From NCBI GenBank assembly GCA_002077045.2, contig KZ111141.1, positions 2,571,680 to 2,618,156 on the forward strand: a DNA stretch of 46,477 bases, written 5' to 3'. A program made the translations under genes and the position numbers. This stretch comes from Rachicladosporium sp. CCFEE 5018. Taxonomy: Eukaryota > Ascomycota > Dothideomycetes > Cladosporiales > Cladosporiaceae. Positions 31,913 to 43,102 of this stretch are shown here, piece by piece. Position 1 is the first letter of the stretch, and each line of letters begins with the position of its first letter. The notes under the pieces were generated by a model. The model searched no databases and was not told where the DNA came from. It saw nothing but the letters and a program-made list of their open reading frames with translations.

Positions 31913-32012
31913 NNNNNNNNNNNNNNNNNNNNNNNNNNNNNNNNNNNNNNNNNNNNNNNNNNNNNNNNNNNNNNNNNNNNNNNNNNNNNNNNNNNNNNNN
32001 NNNNNNNNNNNN
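31913..32012. other. Assembly gap (100 N)
   Basis: Exactly 100 N, the conventional placeholder for an unknown gap length. It sits between the direct repeats: the left side is sequence upstream of the SDR start (identical to 43103-43172), the right side is mid-IKS1. The true distance and content are unknown; the missing N-terminal half of IKS1 copy 2 may lie in it. Confidence 0.98.
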
Positions 32013-33243
32013 GCTACCACCAGCCGTTGATCTTCGCGGACCAAGTAAGCTTACGTTTGACGAGATCTTCACTTTCTTCCGAGACATCACATCAGGCTTG
32101 CACCATCTACACTCCAAAGGCTACATACACCGAGACCTGAAGCCTTCGAATTGTCTCCTACAACATGACGACAACCAAACAAGAGTGCTGATCTCCGACT
32201 TTGGCGAAGTCCAAGCTGCAGGCGCAAAGAGACGAAACACAGGAGCCACTGGCACGATATCTTATTGTGCGCCAGAAGTTCTGCGCAAGGGTGCGCCTGA
32301 CGATGCATTCGGCGACTTCACTACGAAGAGCGACATCTTCTCGCTGGGCATGATAGTTTATTTCATGTGCTTCGGCCGTCTACCGTACAGCAGTACAGAT
32401 GGTGTCGAAGAGGACAGCGAAGACGTAGACGAGCTTCGCACCGAGATCAGTGCCTGGCAGGGACTGAATCAAGAAGCTCGCATCCGTGTGGACCTACCGG
32501 ACAAGCTATACGCATTCCTACAGCGGCTACTCTCCGCGAATCCTGACGAACGTCCGACTACCGGAGAGATCCTGCGCACCATCAAAGCTGAAGCCGGACT
32601 GGGCGACATCTTCTCAGTGACAGACGACGATAGTCCGCCACGATTTGCGTCTGTCGACTCACCATCACAGCGACCCTCGTCTCAGCAGCGCCGTCAATCG
32701 TCAAATCTCGTGAGTCGGTTCGGTCTATCGAGTGCTGGACGAAAGAGGTCTGGCGAGGAGCGAGTACAGCGATCGCCTTCGCCCATCAAGTTCGATAAGC
32801 CGCGCAATCCCGAGGACACTGGACCTGCTGGCAACACGTCTGCGATTGTGGTGCGTCCACGGAAGATCGATCTGACGTCTAATTCACAAGATCACCTGCC
32901 CGAGCCACAGCAAAGTCCAAGGCTGATGCTGCCACCGCCACCGGATCGGTCAGCGTACTCAGTGTTCACTCCAATGTTGCACCATCCTGTTGTCATCCCA
33001 GCCCTTCAACTGGGTCTATTCGCGACAAAGCTCGCATCGCTAAGCCTGCCGTGCTCACCATACGCTGCGAACAGCATATTGCTATATCCACTCATTGCGC
33101 TTGCTGCGATAGATCTGGGTCTGATGCCTTTCAACTCAAGGACGTCCATACTATTGCTTGGCCTACACCTGGCCGCGGTATACATCGCACATCAACATGG
33201 ACGGCTTTGCCAGAATCCTCGCGGACTGTGGGAAGCCGATTGA
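32013..33243 (+). CDS. IKS1: IKS1-type kinase copy 2, 5' part missing at the gap
   Basis: Only the C-terminal 409 residues are present, reading in frame from 32014 (LPPAVDLRGPSKLTFDE) to the TAA-free stop at 33243. It keeps YIHRDLKPSN, DFGEVQ, CAPEVL and the C-terminal membrane helices, but lacks the glycine loop and the catalytic Lys because the sequence starts at the gap. Differences from copy 1 are sparse (for example HLHSKG for HLHTKG, TPMLHH for TRMLHH, ending WEAD for WEVD). Whether a whole second IKS1 exists cannot be told. If this is a true tandem-duplication junction, copy 2 is a 5'-truncated, probably dead kinase; if a haplotig, it is simply the other allele. Confidence 0.9.
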
Positions 33244-33743
33244 TTCTGCATCGACTCTATGGGCAAGCGCGCAATACTTCACCGCGTTCACATGGGTTGA
33301 AGTCGCTTGTGCTACCCAAATGGACACACGATCAGCGCAGCATTCGTCGGGAGGAAAGTCATGCAATTGTGTCAAGCAATCAGCCGAGAAAAGCTTTTTG
33401 TGCCAAGGCTGCGCTTATGCACGTACCTGCCGTTCATGACGTCCCAGGATCCATCTCTTATCTACACACAGAAGCAATCCCGATGGCCAGGTTTTGCGAT
33501 ATGCGGCGTTGACGTACCTGCATGCGGCCGACAGTTGTTCGCCTATCTCGCAGTTTGCATTCAAAGGTTCCTGCTAGGCGATGACCGATAAGGTGGCAGC
33601 ATGTAGTAGTGTAACATTGCACGATAAGTAGAGCCGACCTGCTGGTAAGTTCAATCGACAGTTTCCTGCATCAAAAGTGTGAGGCGACCTCCAACACCCT
33701 CTCGACACCTATCTGTATCTTTACTCTATCATTGTCATTCAAG
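33244..33743. other. Intergenic region IKS1 / NUP, copy 2
   Basis: 500 bases, highly similar to 22041-22541. It holds the NUP promoter. No independent feature seen. Confidence 0.5.
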
Positions 33744-35058
33744 ATGCGCTTCAGGTCGATCACGGCTGCCGTTGGGCTCTCATCCGTAGCTGCAGCGGCG
33801 TTGCTACCGACACAGCAAGTGAAAGAGCGTGCTCTCGAGTATGTCGTGCAGCCGAAGGTGTTCATCATCAGCATGTTCGATCCAGAGGCGGAGGTCTGGT
33901 GGGGCATTCCTGAATTCGATCTTCTGGCCCTCAACATCACGGTGCCTGGGTTCTCGCCATTGTTCCCAGATGCACACTGCACTGCCAACGGTGATATCTG
34001 CCAGCTTGTGACTGGCGAGAGTGGTATGGCAGACCTTTGAGAGGCACGAAAAGGGGACTACAGCTGACTCATCGTGCGCAGAGATCAACGCAGCCGTTAC
34101 CATCTCGTCTCTTGTTCATTCACCACCCTTCGACCTCAAGTCGACCTACTTCATGGTAGCAGGCATCGCTGGAGTCAACCCCGAAGTGGCTACTATCTGC
34201 GCTGTGACGTTCGCTCGCTATGCAGTCCAGGTCGCACTGCAGTACGAGATCGATCCTCGTGAGATCTCAGCCAACTACAGCACCGGCTATATCCCACAGG
34301 GCAGTGTGGTGCCAGACGAGTACCCTCAGTCGATCTACGGTACCGAGGTATTCGAAGTCAACCAGGATCTGCAGAAGCTAGCCGCGTCTTTCGCCAGAAA
34401 TGCCACGCTCAACGATAGCTCAGAGGCTGTATCCTACCGGGCGCTATATGCCACCTCCGATCTCTACGCGGCTGGCACGAAAGCTCCGTCAGTGATCGAG
34501 TGTGACGTCGCTACCTCGGACGTCTACTATTCCGGCAAGATTCTCGGCGAGGTCTTCGGAAACTTCACGACACTCGTCACAAATGGCACTGGTGTATACT
34601 GCACGACAGCACAAGAAGACAACGCAACGCTTGAGGCTCTGCTGCGTGCTGCAGCAGTCGAGGCAGTAGACTTCAGCCGCATCATCGTCATGCGCACTGC
34701 TTCAGATATGGATCGCCCATGGCCCGGCCAGTCAGCAACAGCCAATCTGTTCTATTCGAACCAGGGCGCGTTTGAGCCAGCAATCCAGAACATTTACCTG
34801 GCGGGTGTGAAGGTCGTGGAGGGCATCTTGGAGGGATGGAACGCAACGTTCGCTGGTGGCGTGAAGCCGTCAAACTACATCGGAGAGTGAGTCATCCCCG
34901 TCAGGAAGTTTGCAGCGATCGATGACTGACAACCTTCCAGCATCTTTGGAACCCTGGGAGGCACTCCGGACTTCGGCCCATATGCATATAACAACAACCC
35001 CGTGAAGCGCGATCTTAGCAGGCGCAGCGTTAAGGGTAAGAGAGACGTACCGTTGTAG
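33744..35058 (+). CDS. Purine nucleoside permease family (NUP) secreted protein, copy 2
   Basis: Exons 33744-34023, 34082-34886, 34941-35058; introns 58 and 54 nt in the same places and phases as copy 1. Product 400 aa. Same signal peptide except MRFRSIT for MRFTSIT, same NUP blocks (VQPKVFIISMFDPEAEVWW, YFMVAGIAGVNPEVATI). Replacements relative to copy 1 are few and mostly mild (VQSPRF to VHSPPF, RKATL to RNATL, SDIDRP to SDMDRP). Both copies look functional, so a dosage effect or subtle divergence is possible if both are truly in the genome. Confidence 0.9.
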
Positions 35059-35328
35059 ACTTCTGCACAGTCAACGGTCAATAACGGTCTACTGGAGAGA
35101 CAAGAATGTATATACAAATCCCAGTAGACACTGAAGATTTTGGCAGTGTATGGCCTGCGACCAGTCTACTAAACGCTTGCCAGAGCGGTAGATTCAAGGA
35201 TCACTTTCACCTTCTCCATCACACAATCATCGACTTTCGGGTATCTTGCGATCGGAGTTCCACCTCTCCCATACAACAGTGGGGTTTCCAAGGTACTACG
35301 CGCTTGACACGAGTAGCAGCAAATTGTG

Positions 35329-37597
35329 ATGGCGCCGCCTCCGCCCAATCAAAATACCCCCGCGAAAGGGCCACTTGGTCACTACCACCAGCAGGCATGG
35401 CTTCAGCCGTCCGCCAATCAGCCATCGCCCACCCAGCAGCCACACGTACGTCAATCGCCACCCGTGCAAGGGTTTCCTGCTCAGCAGCTGGCACAACAGC
35501 CACCGCGGCCGGTGTACCAGACGCAAAGCCAACAGACCAGCGCTCAGCAGCCGATACGTCAGCAGCCATACGTACAGCAAGCAGTAGTCCACCAACAGTT
35601 CTCTCGGCAGGTCGGAGGTCAGCAACTCGTCCCTGCACATGTCTCTTCGCTTATACCTGGCGTCGCCGGGTATCAGCAGCAAGTAGGCGGCTACGCTGGC
35701 GGATATGCGCAGCAGGGTATGGTACATGCTCAGCACGCTCATCAGTCTACTAGCAGAACCTCCAGCAGCACAACTACTACGACGACGACACACACCACAC
35801 AACAGCAACAACAACGCCAGCAGCAGCAGTCTGCTGGGCAGGTGCAGCAACACCAGCAGCTGCAGATACGACAAGCACCTCCTGCCCCGCAGATACAGCA
35901 CCACCAGCAGCTGCAAATACAGCAAGCACCAGCAGCCCCGCAAGTACATCACCAGCAGCAGCAGATGCAGTATGTGCAGCGAGCGCAGCCACCACCTCCC
36001 CCCCAAATAGTCCAGTACGCCTCACCGCCCCCGCAGGTTCAGTATGTCGCACCTCCGCCGCCGGTGCAGTACATCGCGCCTGCTCCGCAGGCACCGGTGC
36101 ATCATACCACGAATTACAAGACGATATACCAAGCCGTGCCTGCTCAGCCGCCTCCTCAACAGCAAGTCGTTCAGACTTTGTCGGCACAAGTTGTGCAGCA
36201 GCAACGACCACGCTCTCGCCCACTACAATTGCACGTCAACATCACGGATGTGACCTCGTCCTCGTCCTTGCAGACCAGGCCCAAATCGCCCCCACCCCAG
36301 GTGCGACCCCCTTCTCCGCCTCGTCAGCTGGCTCTGCCGTCTCCTCCCAGGCATTCGTCTCGTCACGATCAGGGTACAAATAACTCGTCCACCACTACTA
36401 CTACAATCACGAATATCACACGTACCGAGGCGGAGTCCCGCGGCGCTGATTTCCTCGAACGCTATGACGAAGAAATGGCCCGCCGCCTGCTCGTCGTCTG
36501 TCCTCCCTGCCCCGCAGGCTTCGGCTGGGAAGCCCAAGAAGACGGCTACGAGTGCGAAGCGGGCAGCCACTTGATCCCCTACACCGAAACGGATGCCTGG
36601 ATAGCTGGACTTAGACCAGGCGGAAATGTCATTGGCAAGACGTTCACTGTAGATGAGGTCAGAGAGAGGTATCTAAGGAGAGCCATCCGAAACGGAATGG
36701 ATCCACGGCTTGCGGGGGAGCTCTCGAGGAGATCTGAGCAGCGGAGTGGAGGGCGAAGGGGGAGGATGCCGAGGCGAGGGCGCATGTTCGATGATGACGA
36801 TGACGATGATGACGACTTATTCAGTGCATTCAGCGCGGCGTCGTGGAGGCAGGGGATGAGGGATCCGTTCAAGTAGGTCTTGTGAAGCTCTAGCGCAGGG
36901 ACGAAGCAAGGGCCCACAGCTTGGCTCCATCATGGGTGCGTAGTAGGAACGCAATGAGCGTCAAGTGCCTCTACGACCCTAAGGACGTGCAGTAGAACTT
37001 GTTTTCCGGCAGTAGATAGTAGCACGGCTAGCGCGGCAGAATCAGTAACGAGCCTCTCCCACAACATATCCCCTGCTGACAGGCACATCTCATAGATCGA
37101 TTACGTCTCCACTCGCGCAGACCGGACCGCGCAGTATATGACTACGGTCACCGCCGCCACAGACCGTTGTCACAAGTCCATCTTTCAGATCCACAACCAC
37201 GACGAACACAAGTCGCTTGCGTCGAGACGGCACAACCCAGTGCCCGGAAGGCGACGGCTGGCTTAAAGCCCCCGGCGGCGCCATCTGCCAGCGCGGCACC
37301 CACTTCATCACTCACTCAGAACAAGACGCCGATGACCAAGGTCAACGCGAACGCAGTGGACCTCTCATCTTACGCGCAACTCCAGCGCAGTACCAGCACG
37401 CGTACGCTCGGTATGGTGTGGACTTCTACCGTCACAACAGTGGCGCCTGGGCTGGAGGAAGCCTCGCTACTGATCCTGACGTGCGTGTTGGGGAGGTTGG
37501 TGGATTGTCGCGCTGTCGTGACGGGCGCCATGGGCATAACTTTCTGGTGACTAGGGGGACGGTTCTGTCCCAGATTTGTGGCTGCGAGCTGAGGTAG
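35329..37597 (+). CDS. Gln/Pro-rich protein with two copies of a CPxGxGW cysteine module, copy 2 (two-exon model)
   Basis: Exon 1 35329-36872 and modelled exon 2 37189-37597, intron 316 nt (GTAGGT...TTTCAG, phase 2), 650 aa. The donor overlaps the TAG that would end exon 1 at 36876, as in copy 1. Exon 1 is close to copy 1 over the second half. The cysteine module is fully kept (CPPCPAGFGW ... DGYECEAGSHLIPYTE), as are the acidic run and C-terminal FSAFSAAS. Exon 2 reads CPEGDGWLKAPGGAICQRG and continues to CGCELR. In copy 2 the region between them is not open (a TGA at about 37137 sits in the exon 2 frame) and no ATG precedes the second module, which argues for splicing or for a separate gene with an unseen first exon. 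Unknown function. Confidence 0.55.
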
Positions 37598-37862
37598 AGT
37601 TAGTCTGGTGACTTGGCCCAGGAGCTCGGTAGACATCTGCGATTGGCCATGTTGGCTAGATCCTGCAGGTTGGCGTACTCTCATTCACAACTCCAGAGCA
37701 AACACTTCACACGCTGCTTTCAATCGGTAAATGGAGATCTGAGCAATTGTTAATAAGCGGACTAGTAATGATAGCGACGCACGGGTATGTCATGAGCCCT
37801 CGATTGTGAATCTGCTACCAACAATCCTTTAGCTATATTATCATTAGCGATCATGTAGTCGA

Positions 37863-40800
37863 CTAAGCACTCTCCCACTCCTCTAAAAACTTCATCCGCC
37901 TCTCCACCTCATCCCATCCGAACTTCTCCGTCAGCCTCCTTAGAGCCCCACTACTGCCACCGAACATCACGCGGTCCTCCTCCGCTGTCCAGATCCCTTG
38001 CCTCACATGCAAGTCACTCAAGGGCTGCTTGTACTTTTCCGAGATCATTAGAGCCTGCGCGAGATCAAAGCGCATGCTAGTACGATGGACAGCGTCGATA
38101 ATAGTGGTTTGCGAATAGCCGAGCTGAGTAAGACGGTGGAGGAAGGAGGGAAGTGTCTCGTCCGCGGGAATGGGAGGGCGTTTTGTACGCACAGAAGGCT
38201 TCATGAAGGGTGGCGATGAGCGGGGTTTGGGGTTCGAGGATGCGAAAGTCCGGGGGGCTAGGGTGGACTTGATAGGTGCAGCGGACGAAAGCTGTGGTTT
38301 CGTCGAAGGTAGCGTGGAGCTCGCTGGTACTTGTACAGCCTCCACGGGCAAGTCTCGCGCAACAAGAGTATCGTCTTCTTCGTCCGAGTCTGGTGGCAAG
38401 GGCATGCTCAGATCGAACGCCTGCGTCTCGGCGTCAAGTATAGCCTGCGTGTTGAGCATGCGAAGGCTTTGCTGGCTGACCGGAAGTGCCTTTAGCTGCT
38501 GGTTCTCAAGCTCGTCGGCGTCCGAGCTGTCCGGTGATGATGCAGCTGACGAGATCGCCATGACTTCGCTTTCCTGCTCTTCAATTGTCTCGTTTTGTAG
38601 TGAAGGATATTCGATCTTTCGACGCGGACTCGAAGCCGGCAGTTCCTGTTGCGAGGAGAACATGTCGAAGCCACCTTCTGGTTCTGGGATTGTGAGATCG
38701 ATCTCATCATCGTCGGCTTCGGCTTCGCCATCGCCTTGGCTCATCTCGCTCTCGTCATCGCGCAAGACGGAATGGTGTGTTTGCGCAGCACTCTCAAGAT
38801 CGATATGGACTTGATTCGACTCGACGGCCTGCGCATCAGGCAGAGTCGCAGCATGTAAGGAGTCGGGGTCATGCTCTAGTCGAGCCACTACATCCGCGGT
38901 CTCAGCCAGTTCGTCCTCGTCGTCCTCGTCCCAGCCAACCATGAGACTCGGCCGCTGCTGCAATAGCACCGCGCTACGGCGCCGAATGGCAGGCAAACTC
39001 CGGCCGGGTAGGTTCAGCTCTGCAAGCGTGTCTGCAGCACGTGACGAGCGCTGCATGGCATTCGCAACGGCAGTGTCCTCTTCCCGAGACCACTCATGTG
39101 GCACATTCGCATTCGAATTCGCAAGATGCGCTGATGGCTCACGTCGCGATGATCGCTGAACTTGGGTGGCTGCTGTAATCACTTTCTCGGGCTCACCCAG
39201 CGGCGTTGTTGATCGTGCTCGTCTCACACGCGATCGAAGCTGCGGTGTTGGTTCTGCATGATGTTTCCGAGGAGACGGCGCAGGTGGGACACTCGCCAAT
39301 TGACTCGCAATCGCCTCCGCCTCCTCCCTCGCAGCTTCGAGTGCCTCCTTCGCTAAATCCGGGTACGCCAGCTGCGTCTCGAAGCCCCAGCCCTGACTTT
39401 CTTGCCTTATGGGACTGCTTTCGACTCTCCTAGATTTCACTGGACTCGAAGGCCAGTCAAGGTTCTGCGAAAACACTTCTTCAATATTGACGCCAGTAGG
39501 CTGAGCCTCTTCATCATCCGAGTCATCGGAACTGAGCTCACGGTCTGACTCGAGCACGATAGCATCAGCGTCCTGCTCCTCAGGCGTGTCCATCAGGCGA
39601 TCGGGAATGTCCGCCTCGCCCTCCTCATCCTCGTCTGGCTCAGCAGGCAGAAGAGAGTGCAGGTAGCTTGCGAAGTTAGTCTGATCCGCGTCAAGCCCAT
39701 CTTCAACGAGGTCCTCAGCTCGAAGTTGAGCTGGCTTGATCTGCGACTCAAAGTCTGCGAGGTTGGCAACCGTGAGTGCGCGGACCGGCAGAGGCACGAC
39801 TTCCTCCTGTTTGTCCTCGTCGGCTTTATTGTAGCCTAGAACTTCCTCACCGAACCGTTGCTGGACACCTGTCTCATTGGCCCTGGCAGCGGCTTTGGCT
39901 TCATGTTGCTCATACTCGGGATCAGACATGTACATCCTGGCTTCGGCATCTTTATCGAGGATATTGCCATCTCCGTCCAGATCGAATGCGGCTGCCCTTT
40001 CGAACACCGTTGATGTCGAGTAAATGGAGGCTGCTTCCAAGGCCTCCTCCGCACGGATCTCGTCGGCATTCCGAGAGCGTGTTTCTAGTACTGGCGTAGT
40101 GGCCTGCTGTATGGGCGTGTGCTCATGTTCCACGGGAACATCTGGATCGCGCTCGCCATCACCCGCTTCGTCTACGTCCATGTCGTCTTCCACTGCAACC
40201 GCTTCGTACAGCCCGCTCTTAGCGTATAGCTGCTGCTCTGCCGCGTGGTTCGCTTCAGAAGTTGGCAAATAGTGTTTCGTCGTTACTCTCGAACCTATGA
40301 GATCACGATTGCTATGGGCAAGAAGCTGTTGCTCTGCCGCACGATTCGCCTCCGATGTTGGCAAGTAGTCCCCATTCGCCACGCCCTCCTCGATGGCTTC
40401 TCCACCGCGAGCGATCTGAGGGTTCTCGACCTCGTGTGCCTCACCGTACTCTTGCGATATGGCAGCTGGCAGGGCCATCTGAGTCGCAAGAAGTTCTGGA
40501 GTGGTGGGGACATGGGACGGAGCGTTGGCTGACGCATCGTCACTAAAGATGTCCGACCCTTCTCCCTTCGCTCGCTTCCGCCCGTGTGCCCGCCGCTGTG
40601 AAGATACGGGACTCGCTCGTTTGCGCTTGCGTGCTTCCGACGAGTTCGAATTACTTCGCTCCCCAACTCGGTCTGGTGTGTAAGCGGATCGCGTTGGACT
40701 GGGCTTGGGTGGCTGCGTCTTGGCCTTGGCGTCTCGCGCTTCCTCGTCAGCCACCTGCTTCAGATACACTGGCCTCACGTGCTCTTCGTACAGCCGCTGC

Positions 40801-42056
40801 CACACCTCCGCACTATGCGTTGCGGAAATCTCTGCCCAGGCGTCCCATGCGTCTTCAACCTGATCTTCTGCAACGGACTCGATATCGGGCGCATTCCCCA
40901 TAAGGTCGTCGAATTGACTTTTGGTCAGGTAAACATCTTCGTCATCGCTCACTGGTGCCATTTCCTCCAAACCATCAGTCGGAGGGTGTGCGCGCAAGAC
41001 CCTTACGTATCGGTCGCGCCAGGCTCGCCAGGGGTGGCGCTTGTTAGTCTTCGCGAGCTCCTTGTAGAGTTGCGTGCCTTTCACCCAGCACTTGCTGCTT
41101 TGCGCTTTGCTGGTGACAACCCAATTCCATAGGGCGAGGTCGTCTTCTTCGGTGAATGTCACCCTGCCTTTGCTTGGCGTTGGGGGCGCCGTGGCGTCAG
41201 GGTCGACCTTATTCACGAGGTGCCTTACGTATCGGTCTCGCCATGACTGTGCCGTATGTCTCGGATTCTTCTCAGCCAACGCCCGGTAGATCTTGTTGCC
41301 CTTCACAAGCTCCCCGAGCTTTACCCTCTCGTTGACCCAGTCCTTTAGCACGCGATCATCTTCTTCAGTGAAGGGCTGCCTCGAGCTCGTCGCAGGGCTA
41401 GCAGCCTGATCGTTGTCGTCGATGACAGCCACGGCTTTCCGTCGTTGCGGCTCGCTGAGCTCATACCCAGTCCCACCCTGCTCCACAATTTCCTCCACCT
41501 CCCTCGCACCTGCCGGCTTCTCCCTTCCCGACAACGTCTTGACCCAACGATCCCTCCAGCTCTGGGTGGTATGCTGCGAGTACTTCGCCTCCAGTGGTTT
41601 ATAGATCTCCAAGCCCTTCTCGCTCCCACCTTTTCTCTTCGCACCCATGACCCACTCCCACAAAATCACGTCGTCGGCATGCGTGAACTTGGTCCTCGTA
41701 GCTTTGCCATTAACGCTCGCATCGCCCACAGTCCTGACGGTCCCCGGCGACGGACCCGTCTGGTGATCGGCGGGATCAGGCAATGCGCCGGAAGCGATAG
41801 CGACGTCGAGGAAGGTGTAGCTTACGCTGCCGGGTGGGGAGTCGCGGCGCAAGTGGTCTGCGATTCTGTAGTCTGCCGCCGTTTCGAGCGCGACGATGTG
41901 ACCGCCATTGGCTTTTATCTGGGAGACATAGTGGCTGCGAGAGGGGACGCGTTGGAGAATGAAGAATGAGAGGCCTGTGAAAATGGAGCCCAGCGCGGGG
42001 GTAGAGGAGGTGGCGGAGGTGACGACGACCTGGGGCTGGGAGGCGGTGGCCGCCAT
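37863..42056 (-). CDS. RAP1: Rap1-like telomere protein with BRCT, multiple Myb modules and RCT, copy 2
   Basis: Single exon, 1,397 aa, Met at 42056. Domain order as in copy 1: BRCT-like region, Myb 1-3, degenerate fourth module, nuclear localisation-like cluster, acidic middle, SANT-like HEWSREEDTAV, and RCT-type end (LPSFLHRLTQLGY ... RRMKFLEEWESA). The first 650 residues are almost identical to copy 1 with a few changes, including EIYKPLEAKYSQH in Myb 1 where copy 1 has EIYKQLEAKHPQH. Between about 39797 and 40171 the sequence is not alignable over most of its length with copy 1 (28530-28896), then returns to near identity (DIPDRLMDTPEEQDADAI) and diverges moderately to the C-terminus. Both ORFs are fully open, so neither is a decayed copy. 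Confidence 0.88.
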   Translation of the reverse strand: MAATASQPQVVVTSATSSTPALGSIFTGLSFFILQRVPSRSHYVSQIKANGGHIVALETAADYRIADHLRRDSPPGSVSYTFLDVAIASGALPDPADHQTGPSPGTVRTVGDASVNGKATRTKFTHADDVILWEWVMGAKRKGGSEKGLEIYKPLEAKYSQHTTQSWRDRWVKTLSGREKPAGAREVEEIVEQGGTGYELSEPQRRKAVAVIDDNDQAASPATSSRQPFTEEDDRVLKDWVNERVKLGELVKGNKIYRALAEKNPRHTAQSWRDRYVRHLVNKVDPDATAPPTPSKGRVTFTEEDDLALWNWVVTSKAQSSKCWVKGTQLYKELAKTNKRHPWRAWRDRYVRVLRAHPPTDGLEEMAPVSDDEDVYLTKSQFDDLMGNAPDIESVAEDQVEDAWDAWAEISATHSAEVWQRLYEEHVRPVYLKQVADEEARDAKAKTQPPKPSPTRSAYTPDRVGERSNSNSSEARKRKRASPVSSQRRAHGRKRAKGEGSDIFSDDASANAPSHVPTTPELLATQMALPAAISQEYGEAHEVENPQIARGGEAIEEGVANGDYLPTSEANRAAEQQLLAHSNRDLIGSRVTTKHYLPTSEANHAAEQQLYAKSGLYEAVAVEDDMDVDEAGDGERDPDVPVEHEHTPIQQATTPVLETRSRNADEIRAEEALEAASIYSTSTVFERAAAFDLDGDGNILDKDAEARMYMSDPEYEQHEAKAAARANETGVQQRFGEEVLGYNKADEDKQEEVVPLPVRALTVANLADFESQIKPAQLRAEDLVEDGLDADQTNFASYLHSLLPAEPDEDEEGEADIPDRLMDTPEEQDADAIVLESDRELSSDDSDDEEAQPTGVNIEEVFSQNLDWPSSPVKSRRVESSPIRQESQGWGFETQLAYPDLAKEALEAAREEAEAIASQLASVPPAPSPRKHHAEPTPQLRSRVRRARSTTPLGEPEKVITAATQVQRSSRREPSAHLANSNANVPHEWSREEDTAVANAMQRSSRAADTLAELNLPGRSLPAIRRRSAVLLQQRPSLMVGWDEDDEDELAETADVVARLEHDPDSLHAATLPDAQAVESNQVHIDLESAAQTHHSVLRDDESEMSQGDGEAEADDDEIDLTIPEPEGGFDMFSSQQELPASSPRRKIEYPSLQNETIEEQESEVMAISSAASSPDSSDADELENQQLKALPVSQQSLRMLNTQAILDAETQAFDLSMPLPPDSDEEDDTLVARDLPVEAVQVPASSTLPSTKPQLSSAAPIKSTLAPRTFASSNPKPRSSPPFMKPSVRTKRPPIPADETLPSFLHRLTQLGYSQTTIIDAVHRTSMRFDLAQALMISEKYKQPLSDLHVRQGIWTAEEDRVMFGGSSGALRRLTEKFGWDEVERRMKFLEEWESA

Positions 42057-42238
42057 GGTGGGTGTCGTCAGTGGTGAGGTGTGGCCATGAAAGATCTATG
42101 AAGATGTCGGGAGTTCAAGGGTGGGGTTGTAAGTTGAACGCGCCTTGGACACGCGCTAGCACGTCACAGAAACGCAATCGTTCGAGACAACTATCAATGT
42201 AGGAAGGTGTTCAAGGGGACGAGTGCACTCTACACTCA

Positions 42239-43102
42239 TTATGCAGCATCACCCTGCTTCGGCCCCAACTTCATCTTCCCCATTGTCTCCGTCGCCTCCT
42301 CCTTGAACTCCTCCCTCCATCGACTCTGCGGCAGCCGCTCATAAACCACATCACCCATGGTCCACGTCATCCGTTTGCGATCAGTCTCCCAATCCACGTC
42401 ATTATCAGGACAGATCGCGTAGAACTTTCCCTCGCTCATCTTCTGGTACAAGAAGTCCGCGACCTGCTCAGGTGCCCATGCACCATCTGGCTTAGTCTTC
42501 GCATCGCCCTTTGTGAGACCAGTGAATGTCCAGCCTGGAACTAGCAAGTGGACCGAGGTTGAGGGGGCGGACTTTGCGAGATCGAAGGAGAGATGCTCCG
42601 CGATGGTTTTGACAAAGGATTTGGATGCGTTGTAGGCTGGGTTTCCGGGCGGGTTGGTGATACCTTGCTTAGAGCCTGTGATCACGATGGCCTTTGGGGA
42701 CGAGGAGTTGGAGTCGAAGTCGGAAATGAAAGTGTTCAGCCCATTTACTACACCCATAACGTTGACGTCTATGATCTTGCGAAAGTAGGCATTGTCGCTC
42801 CAAGGACCATTGGCACCGATGCCGGCGTTCAGGTGGAGGAAGTCCAGCTTCGTAGATGAGAGAGACGACTTGAGCTCTGCCCACTCTGACAGAGAAGAGA
42901 CATCCACTTTGTGAGTCGAGATCTTGGCTTTCGTTTGGATACTACTGTGAGCTTCTTTCAGGGCAGACTCGTTGTTGTCGATTAGATGGAGGTCCATCCC
43001 ATGGCTTGCACATACTTTGGCGACTGCCAGTCCAACGCCGGAGGCTGCGCCGGTGATGAGCGCAGTCTTTCCTTTGGCGAAGACTGCTGCGGCCGAAGAC
43101 AT
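42239..43102 (-). CDS. Short-chain dehydrogenase/reductase (classical SDR), copy 2
   Basis: Single exon, 287 aa, ATG at 43100-43102. Protein identical to copy 1 over its full length: TGAASGVG cofactor loop, LNAG, TGSK, YNASK and PGWTFTGL. Only a handful of synonymous base differences separate the copies in 864 bases (for example GATCGG/GATCAG and GGATTTCC/GGGTTTCC). Such identity, far above the neighbouring Rap1 3' part, suggests a very recent event or gene conversion here, or one haplotype shared between two assembled contigs. Confidence 0.95.
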   Translation of the reverse strand: MSSAAAVFAKGKTALITGAASGVGLAVAKVCASHGMDLHLIDNNESALKEAHSSIQTKAKISTHKVDVSSLSEWAELKSSLSSTKLDFLHLNAGIGANGPWSDNAYFRKIIDVNVMGVVNGLNTFISDFDSNSSSPKAIVITGSKQGITNPPGNPAYNASKSFVKTIAEHLSFDLAKSAPSTSVHLLVPGWTFTGLTKGDAKTKPDGAWAPEQVADFLYQKMSEGKFYAICPDNDVDWETDRKRMTWTMGDVVYERLPQSRWREEFKEEATETMGKMKLGPKQGDAA

